Below, in pieces: positions 53,151-64,000 of a stretch of DNA of 64,000 nucleotides; the first letter of the stretch is position 1; every line of letters begins with the position of its first letter. Position numbers and translations under genes: made by a program. This DNA comes from Acanthochlamys bracteata (taxonomy: Eukaryota > Streptophyta > Magnoliopsida > Pandanales > Velloziaceae), in contig CM034130.1 in assembly GCA_019914995.1 (NCBI GenBank), positions 8,184,001-8,248,000 on the forward strand, read 5' to 3'. The notes under the pieces are model-generated. The model saw only the letters and a program-made list of their open reading frames with translations, was not told the origin of the DNA and searched no databases.

Positions 53151-56100
53151 GACTACAAGATTGCGGCGGTAAAGGTCCTATTTACTAATTTACCCCTACA
53201 TTATTCCTATAAACTATCTATTTCTTATTAGTTAATTATGGGATAGTTATTTTTCAAATTTGTGTTTTTTTCTCATTTTTAAAATTTTACTAAAAATTTA
53301 CCAATTCGAAAACATCTTATTTAGACAATTGCAAAACTAATAAACTTGAATAATTACTAAACACTCGAATTTTTTCTAGCAGTACAAGATGCTTTGTTTT
53401 TTATAAACAAATAACATGAAGGATTAGTCTCAGCCTACCTTTGCTGACAATCTAACACTTGCTAATGCAAAATCAACAAAAATTCACACACTTGTTACCA
53501 AGAATTATTGATATATTTATGTTAGTTAGCACGAATGATGTGAATAATCAAATCACAAACTTCTTGATCAATGTTGTCCAAAAATATTCAGATATGAGTA
53601 GGAATGACGATTGATTCTTGGATCGTTTCCGAACAACTCATATTATAACCGAATCAAAATTATTAAATTCTAACTCAACTTATTTATTTATATGAATCAA
53701 AATTGTCAGTCCTAATCCAAACTATATAATAACCGAGTTAAATTCAGATCGACTTATTTAATAATTAAAATATTAAATAAAATTATAAATATTAATTTCT
53801 AATAATAATTTATATATTATTAATTATGATATATCTAAAAAATATTGATTTTGATAAAATTTATAAATTAAGTAAAAATTAGTTAAATTAAGATAGTTCA
53901 GAATACTAATATACAAATTAAATTTAATTTTTTTACTATTATTTTTAATTATTAAATAATAAATATTATATAAATAATTGAACAGATTAAACGGGTCAAT
54001 TTTGAATCAATCCGAACTCGATACGAACACTTTAATGATCCAGGCTCGACTAAAATTTGACCCGGACCTAACTTTTTCCGATAGAGTGAGCAAATTGGGT
54101 CGAAAATTATTATCTCTATATATGAGTAGAAAAATAATACTTACAATTATTGACCCATTAAAGTTTTTGATAATTAGCTAGAGAAAAATTCAAAGATAAG
54201 CACCATTTTAACGGTGCATTTTAATTAATTTTTTATTTTATATTAAAAAAGTTCTATATAATTTTTTAAATTAAAAAAGTTCTATATAATTTTTTAAATT
54301 AAAAAAATTACTTTATAATATATTATTATTTTTTTAATAAAAAATTAAACTTATTACAAAATTTTCTAGATATTTGTTATCTTAAACAAGTTTTGATTTT
54401 TATAAACGCTTTCACATATTCAATAGAAAGCTCTTCGGTACATTTCTCACTATTAAATAAATAAAAATAAAAAAGTTAATTAATTAAAAAACTAGAAGTT
54501 GCAAGGGCAAAGTGGTAGTTTTGTGAGAAATAGCAATAAAAAAACGAAACCTTTCTCTAGAACAAGAAACAAGAAGGTGATGTACAACGGACGAGATTCA
54601 TCCACGTGTCGCTCAGAGAAGGCACAGCCGGAATCTACATTTCGAACGTTATTCGGCATTTCGGCGCCGACTGAAAGATTTCTTGTTAATAGCGTCTTAT
54701 TAAACAAAAAATTTTTATTTATCTCAAATTTTATTCACAGATTTCAATATATATCTAAAGCATTTATTGAAAATAATTGAAATAAAATATTTAAAATTTT
54801 TAAATAAGTTTTCTTTTTTAAAAATAATAATAAAACTTCTGACATAAAATTTTATCGTATACTTTAAATCTAAAAAAATTATAAAATATAATATAAATTT
54901 TATTTTAAAATATAAAATAAAAAATTAGAATAGAAATTTTAAAAAAAGTTCTTTAAAATATAACAGTAAATTAGCATAGAGCATCTTGATGATGGGTTTC
55001 TCGAGTTTAGAAATTGCTTAAAACTTATTGATTTTTAAGGTTATTATTTGTTTTCAATATTATAAAATTGATATATTAAAGGTTTTCTTTTCTATTTGAG
55101 TTGATTTTGGATATGTTAAATAAATTACATAGACATTACTACTGACTTAAAATACTAAGTAATATAATAATATATATTTGTTAATTATCTACTTTATATA
55201 TACTACTAAATTAAGATAATAAATAAATTAGTTTTGCTTGCTCATTAAATAAAAAAATACTTTCTGCAAAAAAGAAAACAAGATTAATTAATCCTCTTAG
55301 AAATAAATTAAACCTATCAAACAAAACAAGTCTCTTAACAGGAAAGCAAAGGAAGTATCTGAAACAACGCCTAATTTTTTAATTACTATTAATTTTGAGA
55401 TCTGCATCCCTTGGTTAACATTTTAATAATCCTAAATTTTAATTAAATAAAGTATTAATTAGTTAAATAACGCAAATAAATAAATAGTAATTAATTAATT
55501 AAAGTAAGGCTGATTCCACTCAATTGGAATAAAATTTTAATTTATTGTTGTTGTTGTTGTAAATAAATAATTCAAGTAAAGCTGTGCTTTGCGTTAATTA
55601 AAATAGACAAATTTGAATTGTGCAATAGTTGAATATTATTCTTTTCTTAAGAACTATTTATTTTGCTAATCCAAGTGGGCGTAATTAGATTTAAGAGATT
55701 TAATGAAATAAATAATTTTGTTATAATTTCTCTTTGTATTTGTTTAAGTAATGAAATTTTGTTAAGATTTAAGAGAATGTTAGTCCTTGATTAATAATCT
55801 TGAAACATAATTAGCCAAAATTATTCATAAGTGATAACCACAATATTATGAGTCTTTGTATAATTAGGTATAGTTTAGTAGAACGTTTGGATTTTAATTT
55901 ATTTTAATTTTTAAATTTATTTCTTAATAAAATTTCTATCAAATTTATTTTAAAACTTATTACAAATCATAAATTTTATTATTTATTTATTATTATGATA
56001 TATTTTTAAGTCAAAATTAAGCTTATTTTAAAATATGTCTAAATTTTATTTTATTCTAGAAATTTAACTTCTATGGTTGCATAGTTATTTACGTTAAGTA

Positions 56101-56619
56101 ATTAACTTCATCTGTAAATAAAGCTACTCCATTATCTTTTCTTTTGTAAAAGTTAAATAAAGCAAAAAATTGCATCATCCTTCGCTTTTACTAAAAAGGT
56201 TCTTTCAAATATTTTACTACTTCATTTTTGTATAATAAACATTTTAGTTCAAGTATAAAGTAGCCATTCATGACATGGTGTTGCTTATTAATAAAAAAAC
56301 TTATTTTAGTTCAATTGTTTGTTGTTGGAAAGAAAAACTTATTAAATAACATTAATCTTGCATGATGTTGCTATAATAGAATCCAAGCACAAAAATGTAC
56401 TTGAATTTCAAAGCTTGCGTTTATTGGAAAAAAGTTTTATTTTCTTTTTCAGTTTTTTTAATAAATCGATCACCGTCTTCGTGTTATTTGACTTTTATTT
56501 TTTTATTGGTGTGACGGATGCTATGTGAAAAAAAAATCCAAATTTTTATTAAAATCATCACAAAATCTTGATAATTAATATGAAATTAAATTTTTCTTAA
56601 CACTTTGCATTCGATCGCA

Positions 56620-56875
56620 GCGTTTTTTTAACACTTGTCCTTTGAAGATAACTTAAAATTAGAATTTAATTTTGATATTTTAATTATTTTTAAAAATAAA
56701 TTAAAAATTAAAAAATAAAACTGTATTAAGAAATATATAAATATAAAAATTAGAACTCAAATTTTATATGTAAAACTAAAGTTTTCAGTTTTTGATGTAA
56801 ATAGAATATATAAATTTTAGAAACTCTAATTTTGACAAAAAAAAGTTAAAATTTTAGATGATGAAACACGCTCTT
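56620..56875. mobile_element. MITE family B, inverted decayed copy
   Basis: The reverse complement shares interior words with 45116-45403 (TTATATATTCTATTTA, CAAAAACTGAAAACTTTAG versus the intact copy's equivalents). Ends are decayed (GCGTTTTTTTAACAC at left, GAAACACGCTCTT at right). Confidence 0.45.
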
Positions 56876-57739
56876 AATATAGTTACTAGAATATAATGCA
56901 AGGACAAAATTGTACTTGAATTCAAAGCTTGCGTTTATTAGAGAAGAGTTTTATTTTCTTTTTCATATCACCATCTTCATGTTATTTGACTTTTATTTTT
57001 TATTGGATATTCTACTAAATAAGCACATCCAACTCATTTGTTTTTTTTTGCCATTTTGTCAAATTATTTTCTAGTCATATTTGATGAAAATATCAACATA
57101 TTTTCTTTTTTTGTATGAATTCTCTCTATAATATTACAGCATGATTCTATGTATTGTAAAACTTTTTGGACAAATGTTGATTCAAAAATAATATAAATAT
57201 TCGTTTATCTTGTAAATATTAGCACTAATGATATTTTGACATTGTAAAAATCAATTATTTAAACAAAATTCTTTAAAAACTAATATAAAATTTCAAAAGA
57301 TCGCATAATTTTAATTAATAATACATTTTAAAATTTCTTTAAAAATATCATAATATGATTTTAGGGACAGTGTTATTTTATTGAAAAAACCTAAATTGGA
57401 TTCCAAGAGATAATTATTATCAAAATGTTTTAAATATTATAAATTGTGACTTGGTGTGATCTTTGCTACTGATCAAAAATATTGGATGGTTTTATATTAA
57501 TTCTATTAATAATATGATCACACTAGATCGCACGATGTTGTATTTTAGTTATAATTGTATATATTGAACTTATAAGAAAATGTTTTATAGGTCATTGATG
57601 ACATGAAATTGTTTCTTGTTGAAAAGAAATGAAGGAAACATTTCATGGTAAAATAGAAATCACTTTATTCTTGCATGATGTGGCTAGAATGCAAGTACAA
57701 AAAAGTTGTACCTGATTCAAAGTTTGAGTTAGTTTTGTT

Positions 57740-57981
57740 TAGGGCGTGTTTATTTTGATAAAAAATATAGATGAAATAAGTTTTTTGAAAGTAAATTGAA
57801 AAAATCAAATTAAAATTTAAAAATATTTAATAAAAAATAAAATTATATATTAATGTAATATTTATAGTAAGTTTTAAAAAAAAAAATTTATTAATAAAAA
57901 AATTTTATTTTAATTTTTGTATGTATTTTATATTGAAGATGAGTTTAAAAAAAATAAATTGGGGGTGTCGGTAAACACGTC
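57740..57981. mobile_element. MITE family A, copy 3
   Basis: It begins GGGCGTGTTTATTTT and ends GGTAAACACGTCT, with TTA adjoining each end, consistent with a 3-bp target duplication. It is inserted inside the third copy of the locally repeated segment. Confidence 0.7.
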
Positions 57982-58440
57982 TTTAATAAATCAATCACTA
58001 TCTGTCCTGTTATTTGATTAAATAGGCCATAATCACAGCTTAACTGGGCCGGGAATTTACTAGTGAGTTCACGTTTAGGTAATAACCAACTGACCCACCA
58101 GCAATGCCCAACCCAACTAACTCCATCAACTCTTTCTGGGCCCACCCGCACGGGTTGCTGCTGTCTTCCTTGCACGAAAATTTTAATGCACCGAAAAGTG
58201 GTCTTAAAAGGCAAAATGTTAACTTGTTTTTACGATACTTTTATGACATGTTATTGTGTTATACAAAGTCAAACTCCTATGTTTTTTATTATAAAAATCT
58301 AACCTTATAAGTTGCAGGGATTATATTTCAAAACAACAAAAATTCGGTCTGTTTCTGCACATTCGTAATGTTATTGAGGGGCGCTGCGGAGGCGGGAAGG
58401 AAAACCGTAACATCTCCACAGTAACACTCTCTCTGATCGG

Positions 58441-58548
58441 ATGGCGACAATGCTCGCCGGCTACTACCAACTTCTCCAAATTTACTCCTCATTTCTCAGT
58501 AATTACAATTTCGACCTTTCTCCCCAATTCTTTCCCCAATTAATCTAG
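58441..58548 (+). other. Short upstream reading frame in the leader of the TBC pseudogene
   Basis: A 35-codon frame starting at the first ATG after a CT/GA-rich leader-like stretch (58390-58440). It ends about 230 bases before the recognisable TBC-gene exon. It could be a uORF of the ancestral gene; no family is recognised. Confidence 0.25.
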
Positions 58549-58775
58549 TTACTCACTCGAAAATTCAAACCCAAAACGATCTTCAATGGCGTTACATTCT
58601 TACATCAAATCAAATATACCGCTACTCGATTTGGCATTTGTTCCCAAATCAAGATCTTTGTACCATTTGTTGTCAATTGGATCGGATTGATCGTGTGGCT
58701 TTTGTCTCTGATGATCATTTCGTTGGGCAATTTTTAGATTATTGACTGATTTGTTGAGATTTTTGTGGGGCTTTT

Positions 58776-60983
58776 ATGGTTGGGATGTCGCCGGACGGAG
58801 AGGATACACGCTGGATGTGTGGCTGTGGAGTGGTAGTGAGTCTGCACAAGGTGGACCTGCACCGTGTCAGCTCAATCGTCAGAGATATAAGGTAACCCTG
58901 CTTACACCGCTCGCCGGCGAAGGTGAGTTGGTATCTGTGGACAAGTAAAGTCAAGTGATTCCCATCGTTTGCGCTTCAAGTAAAGTCGCATTTTTTTCTA
59001 ATTTTTCGTTTTCTATCTTTCAGTGAAGTGATGAGGTAGAGATGGTAGGTTAGAAGTGTTGAACTCTTGCCTGATGGATTTAGCGAAGTAAATAATTTTT
59101 TGAAACAGAAACACAATGCCAAGTAAAGCCAAGTGAGCAAAGTTGCACTCGTTTATAATTTTGAAAGGCTTTTACGTGATGAACAGATGTAGGCTAGAAG
59201 TGCTGAACTTTTGCTTCGACATTTTATCAAAGCATATAACTTTTGAAACAAAATTATGCGACCAAGTAATGATCATTAAGTGAATAATGATAAGGAGGAG
59301 AACTTTCCATCCGAGTAACTCTTTGTCAAATTAATTAAAGCTTTTTGCTTTTTGATTGTAGGAATGAGTGATCTACTTTCACCATTTGTTGTGCTTTATG
59401 AGGATAATGCTGATGCTTTTTGGTGCTTCGGGATGCTTCTAAGAAGGATGGTAGTAGCACTGTCAATACTTTATGATTTCATTTTTGGATCATCTTTTGT
59501 TCATTCTTCACCTTACTTTTGGATATACTGCAGCACGAGAATTTCAAGTTGGAAGGACCTACTAGAGTCATGAAGCAGCTGCAAGCTCTTTGGAAGATCT
59601 TGGAGCTAACAGATTCTGAAATATATGATCATCTCGCAGGCATTGGAGCCGAGAGCCTACACTTTGCTTTTCGCATGCTATTAGTGCTTTTTCGTCAGGA
59701 ACTTTCCTTCATTGGGGCGTTATGCATGTGGAGGTTTGTTTTATAATAGAAGTCACCAATTAGAATTGCTGTTCAACCATATCGATTAGATGCTTTCTAT
59801 AGTAAATTTTATTTACAGTTTCTGTTGGCCATTTCATATTTTTGTCGTTGTCAAATTTCAATCACCTCTTGTTTGCTTCAGATGATGTGGGCTGCTGATC
59901 TTGTTGAAGGCATAACCAAGCAGTTAGAGGAAGATTGCCTGGAAGGATTGGTGTTACATATTCCGGATACATCAAATGCTGAAGTTAAAGAGGAAAGTAA
60001 TGGGAATGGCAAAGCATCATTTAAGAGTCCAGAATATCAACATGTGAAAGATGAGAGCGACATGTCTCACAGTAATGGGCTAAAATCTGTTGCAAGTTGT
60101 CCATTATGTGGCTTGGGAAGAGTGAATTTTTGGCCGAGAGATAAAGAAGTTGCAGGGTGGTCGTGAATTGAGCTCATCAAGGAAAGGAGATGGAAATATC
60201 TGTATTCTGTGTTGCAGCTATCCTTATTTGCAATCGCCAGAAAATCATGAGACAAGCACATTCATTTGATGATATGATCAAGGCAGGTCTTTTTCCATTT
60301 AACTTTTTTCGGATCGTATCCTTTTAATATTGCATAAAAAGCCTTATTTCACCTATCTGGTCCTTTATTAAATATTGAGACTAATTTGTAGGTTCACTAG
60401 GAATTTCTGCAAATGTTTAATGTAAGAATAACTCTAATTGGCAGGAAGTGGAAGTTTCCAAATGCCTATGATAAAAAGTGAAAAAGTACTGTGTATATTA
60501 TATTTAAGGCACCAAGCTGCAATATCCTTCTTGTTGTTGTATGATTATGTTATTGGATAGTTCAAGCACTTAGTGGACTGATTGGACAAAGTCTTGGAAC
60601 ATATTTATGGCTTTGTCTACACTCTTGACAACAGAGGAAGTGATGTTTGTTTATGAAGGCGTGGTATTTAATTATCTTATTTAGTTGAGCAGATGTTCAA
60701 TGACAATATGTTGAAGATAAATGTTAAAAGGTGCTTACGCCTGGCAATCAAACTAAGGAAGAAGTACAGACACATGGTACTTGTGTCTTTTGTCTCGTCT
60801 TACCAGCTGCTTGATGTAGAGTCCGTTGTTGTTCCAAGAGATGCTTTTAACTTAATTTTCTTTAGTCAACGCAACGGGGATGTGTTGAGATAATCTTATT
60901 GAATAAATATTTTTTATGTTCTTATGCAGCTGGTAAACCGAACTGGCATAGGCAACTTTGAGAAGTGTACAGAACATACATAA
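58776..60983 (+). pseudogene. Broken RabGAP/TBC-domain gene
   Basis: Recognisable pieces in order: 58776-58891 (N-terminal VSLHKVDLHRVSSIVRDIR-type start), about 59363-59450 (GMSDLLSPFVVLYEDNADAF), 59533-59732 (LEGPTRVMKQLQALWKILEL, IGAESLHFAFRMLLVLFR), 59881-60279, 60693-60776 (KINVKRCLRLAIKLRKKY) and 60930-60983. The parent family is plant TBC Rab GTPase-activating proteins. Missing between the first two pieces are the exons for the N-terminal half of the TBC domain, including the arginine- and glutamine-finger motifs needed for GAP activity. Frame breaks: the WE codon pair before the intron at about 59733 has lost a base, and shifts occur near 60147 and 60197. Splice sites of several exons survive, so transcripts are possible but a working GAP is not. 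Confidence 0.8.
59046..59275 (+). repeat. Two diverged direct copies in the TBC pseudogene intron
   Basis: About 59046-59130 and 59188-59275 share TAGAAGTG(T/C)TGAAC, (T/C)TTTTGAAACA and AAGTAA blocks in the same order, with a spacing of about 142 bp. They lie exactly where coding exons are missing. Confidence 0.5.
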
Positions 60984-62836
60984 TCTTGCTTTGGAACATT
61001 AGCCATCTTTTTGTTTCGGTGAGCATTTTTCTTCTGCTTCTATGCTCAACTTTTTGTTTGAATAACATTAGCCATCCCTAACATGGACACACAAATCTTT
61101 GTTGACATTTCAGGGATTACTGTACAGAAACTTCAAATTCATTGATACATTGAACAAGCTCTGGCAGTCGAAGCAAACCAGAGGCCATCCTCTGGGCTGA
61201 TTCCAAGTCTTAGCGAGTTCTATGAGGTACATTTTTCAGTTATTTTTGTTTGTACTTCAAGTAATTTCATCAGAGGACTGAGGGAGGTTGATGTGTGACT
61301 TCTCTATATGTGTATATAGTATTCTCCGAAGAAAAAGAAAATTTCTAAACACATTGTTTCCTGACATGTTTGCTGCTATCATTTAACTTCAGGATGCATT
61401 TTCTTTTCGCCTGTCGTTAATTTACGAAGTAGAAGCTAGCGTTGCAGTTTTATGTATGCCATGTAAGAACAAGTTACAATTCATACTTTGGTGATGCAAT
61501 TTCTAGCAGGGTTCTGCATGCATCTGGTATATAATCCATAAGCAGAAAAACTTCAAGATGGTGATGATAGGTAAATAAATAAGCTTCTTTCTGTATTCTG
61601 GACAGTTTATTTTTCAGCTGGCCGTATATAGCAAGGCGGTGCCTACAGGCACGCTCTGTTGAGTATTGCAATTAGCTACAGTTGTGTATATATGAAATAA
61701 ATGACGAAACAAATTACATCAATTTCAATATCGTGTCTTTTACAGGTTTAGGTGTTATTTACTTGGAAATATTTGAGAGTGTTTATTGAAAAAAGTTTTT
61801 ATAAAAATAAGTGTATTTTAAATTTTTTTAAAAATTAAGCTTTATTTCTTTAATTTAAAAAATAATAAAAATAAAATTTTATGATTGTAGATTTTTTTTT
61901 ATATTTTATAAATTTTATTGAAAAATATAAAATAAAAAAATTGAATTGAAAATAAGGTTTTAAGTTATTCCAAATATCCACTTCACCGTAAGTGAAATCG
62001 AAAGTGATTTTTTTTCAAAAATGTTACTTTTGTGTGATCATTTATATTTACTTAGAAATCAAATTTTATTAATGTATTTTTAATTTAGTTTTTAGTATTA
62101 AACAAATAAACATTGTGTTTAGTACCTCATTCATGGTATACAGTAATTCATTTCCATCTGCTGATACTTTTTTGTGTTCTTATTTTGTATTTTTTTTTTC
62201 TAAATTTATGGGCGATCTTTTGAACACTTTTAATAAAAAGTAAAAAGATATGTAACAAACTAAAATTAATAAAATGCTTGGGCATGTTAATTTTGATTGT
62301 TTTAATCTTGAAAGTTAAGCATCAGAATGAAACATTCTATAGAAAAATAAATTAAAAAAATAGTTTTTCTAGTAAGAGTTTACTACCTGAAATAAAAACT
62401 TCAAGTCCACTTCAAGCGAGTAACTGATTAATGAACTCAACATATTATTATCATCATACTCCAATAATTAAAAATTAATAAAAAGAACAAACTATAATTA
62501 TTGGATTGGAGAAAGGTAATAGTAATAACAAATAACAAAATTCCAAACAATTCAATTTTCCAGAGAAGCCCTGTTTCTAGAAATCCAGATCCTTTTTTCG
62601 TCTACACTTCCAAATTCTCTTCTCAATTTTTTCTCAGATTGGAAAAAAAAGTTTCAGCCTTCCTTTTGAATCAACAACAGAAATTTAACGCTCCCTCGTT
62701 TCTTCGTCATTCATTATACTTCAATATAAAAATCTTTTTCCTTCCGGCTTCGGTGGCGGGAAGAAAGAATAACAACTGAACGTTTTGATTTGTATTGATT
62801 TTTTTCTTTAGTATTTGTGGGGGACTTTGTTGTTGA
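60984..62836. other. Spacer before the DUF3755-type gene
   Basis: A frame at about 61138-61226 (reading NQRPSSGLIPSLSEFYE, followed by a GTAC donor-like site) could be a stray exon but is unassigned. The rest is AT-rich, with a likely decayed element at 61775-61985. The last 150 bases are the leader of the next gene, with an in-leader acceptor (TTTAG) near 62814. Confidence 0.35.
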
Positions 62837-63525
62837 ATGGCGGCAAGCGCGAATCTGAGTGGGGCCCAAGATGAGTCCGCCTCTACGGCAGCGACCGCTG
62901 GCTGCGGCGGAGGTGAAAACCCTAACAACGGTGCTGTGGCTGCAGCGCCGGGGCATGGTTTGAAGAACAACCCGGGTTTATCGGTAGAATGGTCTAACGA
63001 GGATCAAACAGTTTTGGAAGAGGGGCTCTCACAGTGAGTAATTTTATTTTATTTTGTTTTGTTTATTTATTTATTTATTTTTGTGATTGGAATTCATGGA
63101 TTTGTATGCTTCAAGTACCTTTTGTCTTATAATTTTTTATGTGAAATTTATTGTAGCTTGATGCTCTATTTCATCTAATAAACATTTATATCTTTCTTAA
63201 ATCTTTGTTCCATTTCTGAATGTGATTTGATTAGGCTGCAGTTTTTGGAATTTGCTGGACTGAGAATTGTTATCTGGGGTGATTTTGAGTATGTGTTTTT
63301 GATTTGGGATTCTTGCTGAGGTTATTATTTGTTGTCATCCGAGTAATTGTCAGTAGTCGACACTTCCATTCGCAGATTGACCTTTTCCATCCGTTCATCT
63401 GATTCACTTTATACATTACCTGCAGATATGCATCTGCCTCAAATGTGATGAAATATGCCAAAATTGCATTGCAGTTGCCAGGAAAGACAGTTCGTGATGT
63501 GGCACTTCGCTGCAGATGGATGTCT
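62837..63525 (+). CDS. DUF3755 / homeodomain-like DNA-binding protein (5' part only)
   Basis: Two exons are in the window, 62837-63033 and 63426-63525, giving the first 99 codons; a GTAAGT donor at 63526 leads out. The Ala/Gly/Asn-rich N-terminus is followed by LSVEWSNEDQTVLEEGLSQ and YASASNVMKYAKIALQLPGK, then TVRDVALRCRWMS. This is the Myb/SANT-like start of plant DUF3755 proteins: the W-x-x-E-D-Q-x-x-L-E pattern and TVRDVALRCRWM are their signature. They are presumed nuclear and DNA-binding, with no established function that I can cite. The exon join uses CA then A to make Gln, which keeps the frame. The remaining exons are beyond 64000. Confidence 0.85.
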
Positions 63526-64000
63526 GTAAGTTCCTTTTCTTTCCTCTGCGAACTACTTGAGTGTTGCTGTCACAAATTTTACCGGTTCATATGCCGCATG
63601 CCACGTTAATTATTATAAGTTGATTATCTTGCTTCGTCATGTCTAATCTGCTATTTCAGTCTTTGAATGGATTAGTTAGTCTGAATGACTTATTCTTTCT
63701 CCAGCACCTTGAAATCGATGATTTGTTTGTCAATTTCCTTTCCTCTTTTGCCTTCTGCTTCCGTGGAGATCCATTACTATGGCTGAACAAGTAGTCAATG
63801 ATTGTGACTATTGATACTGCTTTCTGCATAGTAAACATTTCTAATTGACATTAATTCGTGTATGATCACCTGACTGGTTCTTGTCACTTCTTTTAAAATT
63901 GGCTTGACTTTGCTGTCAGTATTTCAACGCTGCAAATGTTGAATCTGTAATAGTTGATGGGTTAAACTCGACAAAACTCTTAACTAGGACTCGCTCTTGA
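63526..64000 (+). other. Intron of the DUF3755-type gene
   Basis: From the donor at 63526 to the window end no further exon of this family was recognised. The sequence is T-rich like plant introns. Confidence 0.5.

Larger units (their letters stand above)
53160..58440. other. Long AT-rich intergenic region with decayed repeats
   Basis: About 5.3 kb with no supported gene. Contents include GATTC/CCGA-containing degenerate repeat at about 53590-54080, a short tandem duplication at about 54243-54304 (AAGTTCTATATAATTTTTTAA twice), an isolated GC-richer island (54495-54690), a TTG microsatellite near 55546, three related copies of an AT-rich segment (56260-58020) and MITE copies of families A and B. 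Confidence 0.5.

Noticed and set aside
53978..54181. Plus-strand frame of 67 codons in the AT-rich region.
   Set aside because: It lies in a degenerate dispersed repeat with no domain and no splice or promoter context.

Overview
This is nuclear DNA of a flowering plant, almost certainly a eudicot. Genes are split by AT-rich GT-AG introns, coding islands sit in very AT-rich non-coding DNA full of short inverted-repeat elements, and every recognisable family is a plant one (BIR1-type receptor kinase, plant integrin-linked kinase, FAR1-related FRS protein, RWP-RK/PB1 NIN-like protein, GPI-anchored lipid-transfer proteins). I cannot name the species. Exon coordinates were read by eye from splice sites, reading-frame phase and family resemblance; no alignment or transcript was available.

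Left part (1-20 kb). The window opens inside a 2-alkenal (double-bond) reductase gene (copy A, last three exons). A BIR1-like LRR receptor kinase follows, then a lone relic exon of the same reductase, then a complete five-exon reductase (copy B). The reductase family has thus duplicated around, or been split by, the receptor kinase. Copy B's introns have collected miniature transposons. Next is an 11-exon ankyrin/integrin-linked-kinase-type gene with one probable GC-AG intron.

Middle (21-36 kb). A small membrane-protein reading frame is interrupted by a single TGA. A five-exon FRS gene, descended from a MULE transposase, lies on the minus strand. A 3.9-kb gene-poor stretch of degenerate elements follows, then an unnamed four-helix membrane protein and a carbonyl-reductase-type SDR.

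36-44 kb. Three compact genes have links to the mitochondrial inner membrane or intermembrane space: a COA3-like assembly factor, a FAM136A-like twin-CX3C protein and an SLP2-type phosphatase. The last two are divergent from a 423-bp gap. Two tandem GPI-anchored lipid-transfer-protein genes follow; in one of them the middle exon has grown into a long proline-rich tandem repeat.

47-64 kb. A NIN-like transcription factor (NLP8/9 type) occupies about 5.4 kb on the minus strand. After it come about 5 kb of AT-rich repeat-laden DNA, a broken RabGAP/TBC gene lacking the catalytic half of its domain, and the first two exons of a DUF3755/homeodomain-like gene that leaves the window.

No defence island, gene cluster or other clearly new system is visible. 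The most unusual items are the reductase relic exon, the GC-AG intron, the TGA-interrupted frame, the minisatellite-expanded lipid-transfer protein, the divergent FAM136A/SLP2 pair and several small inverted-repeat element families with readable target-site duplications.
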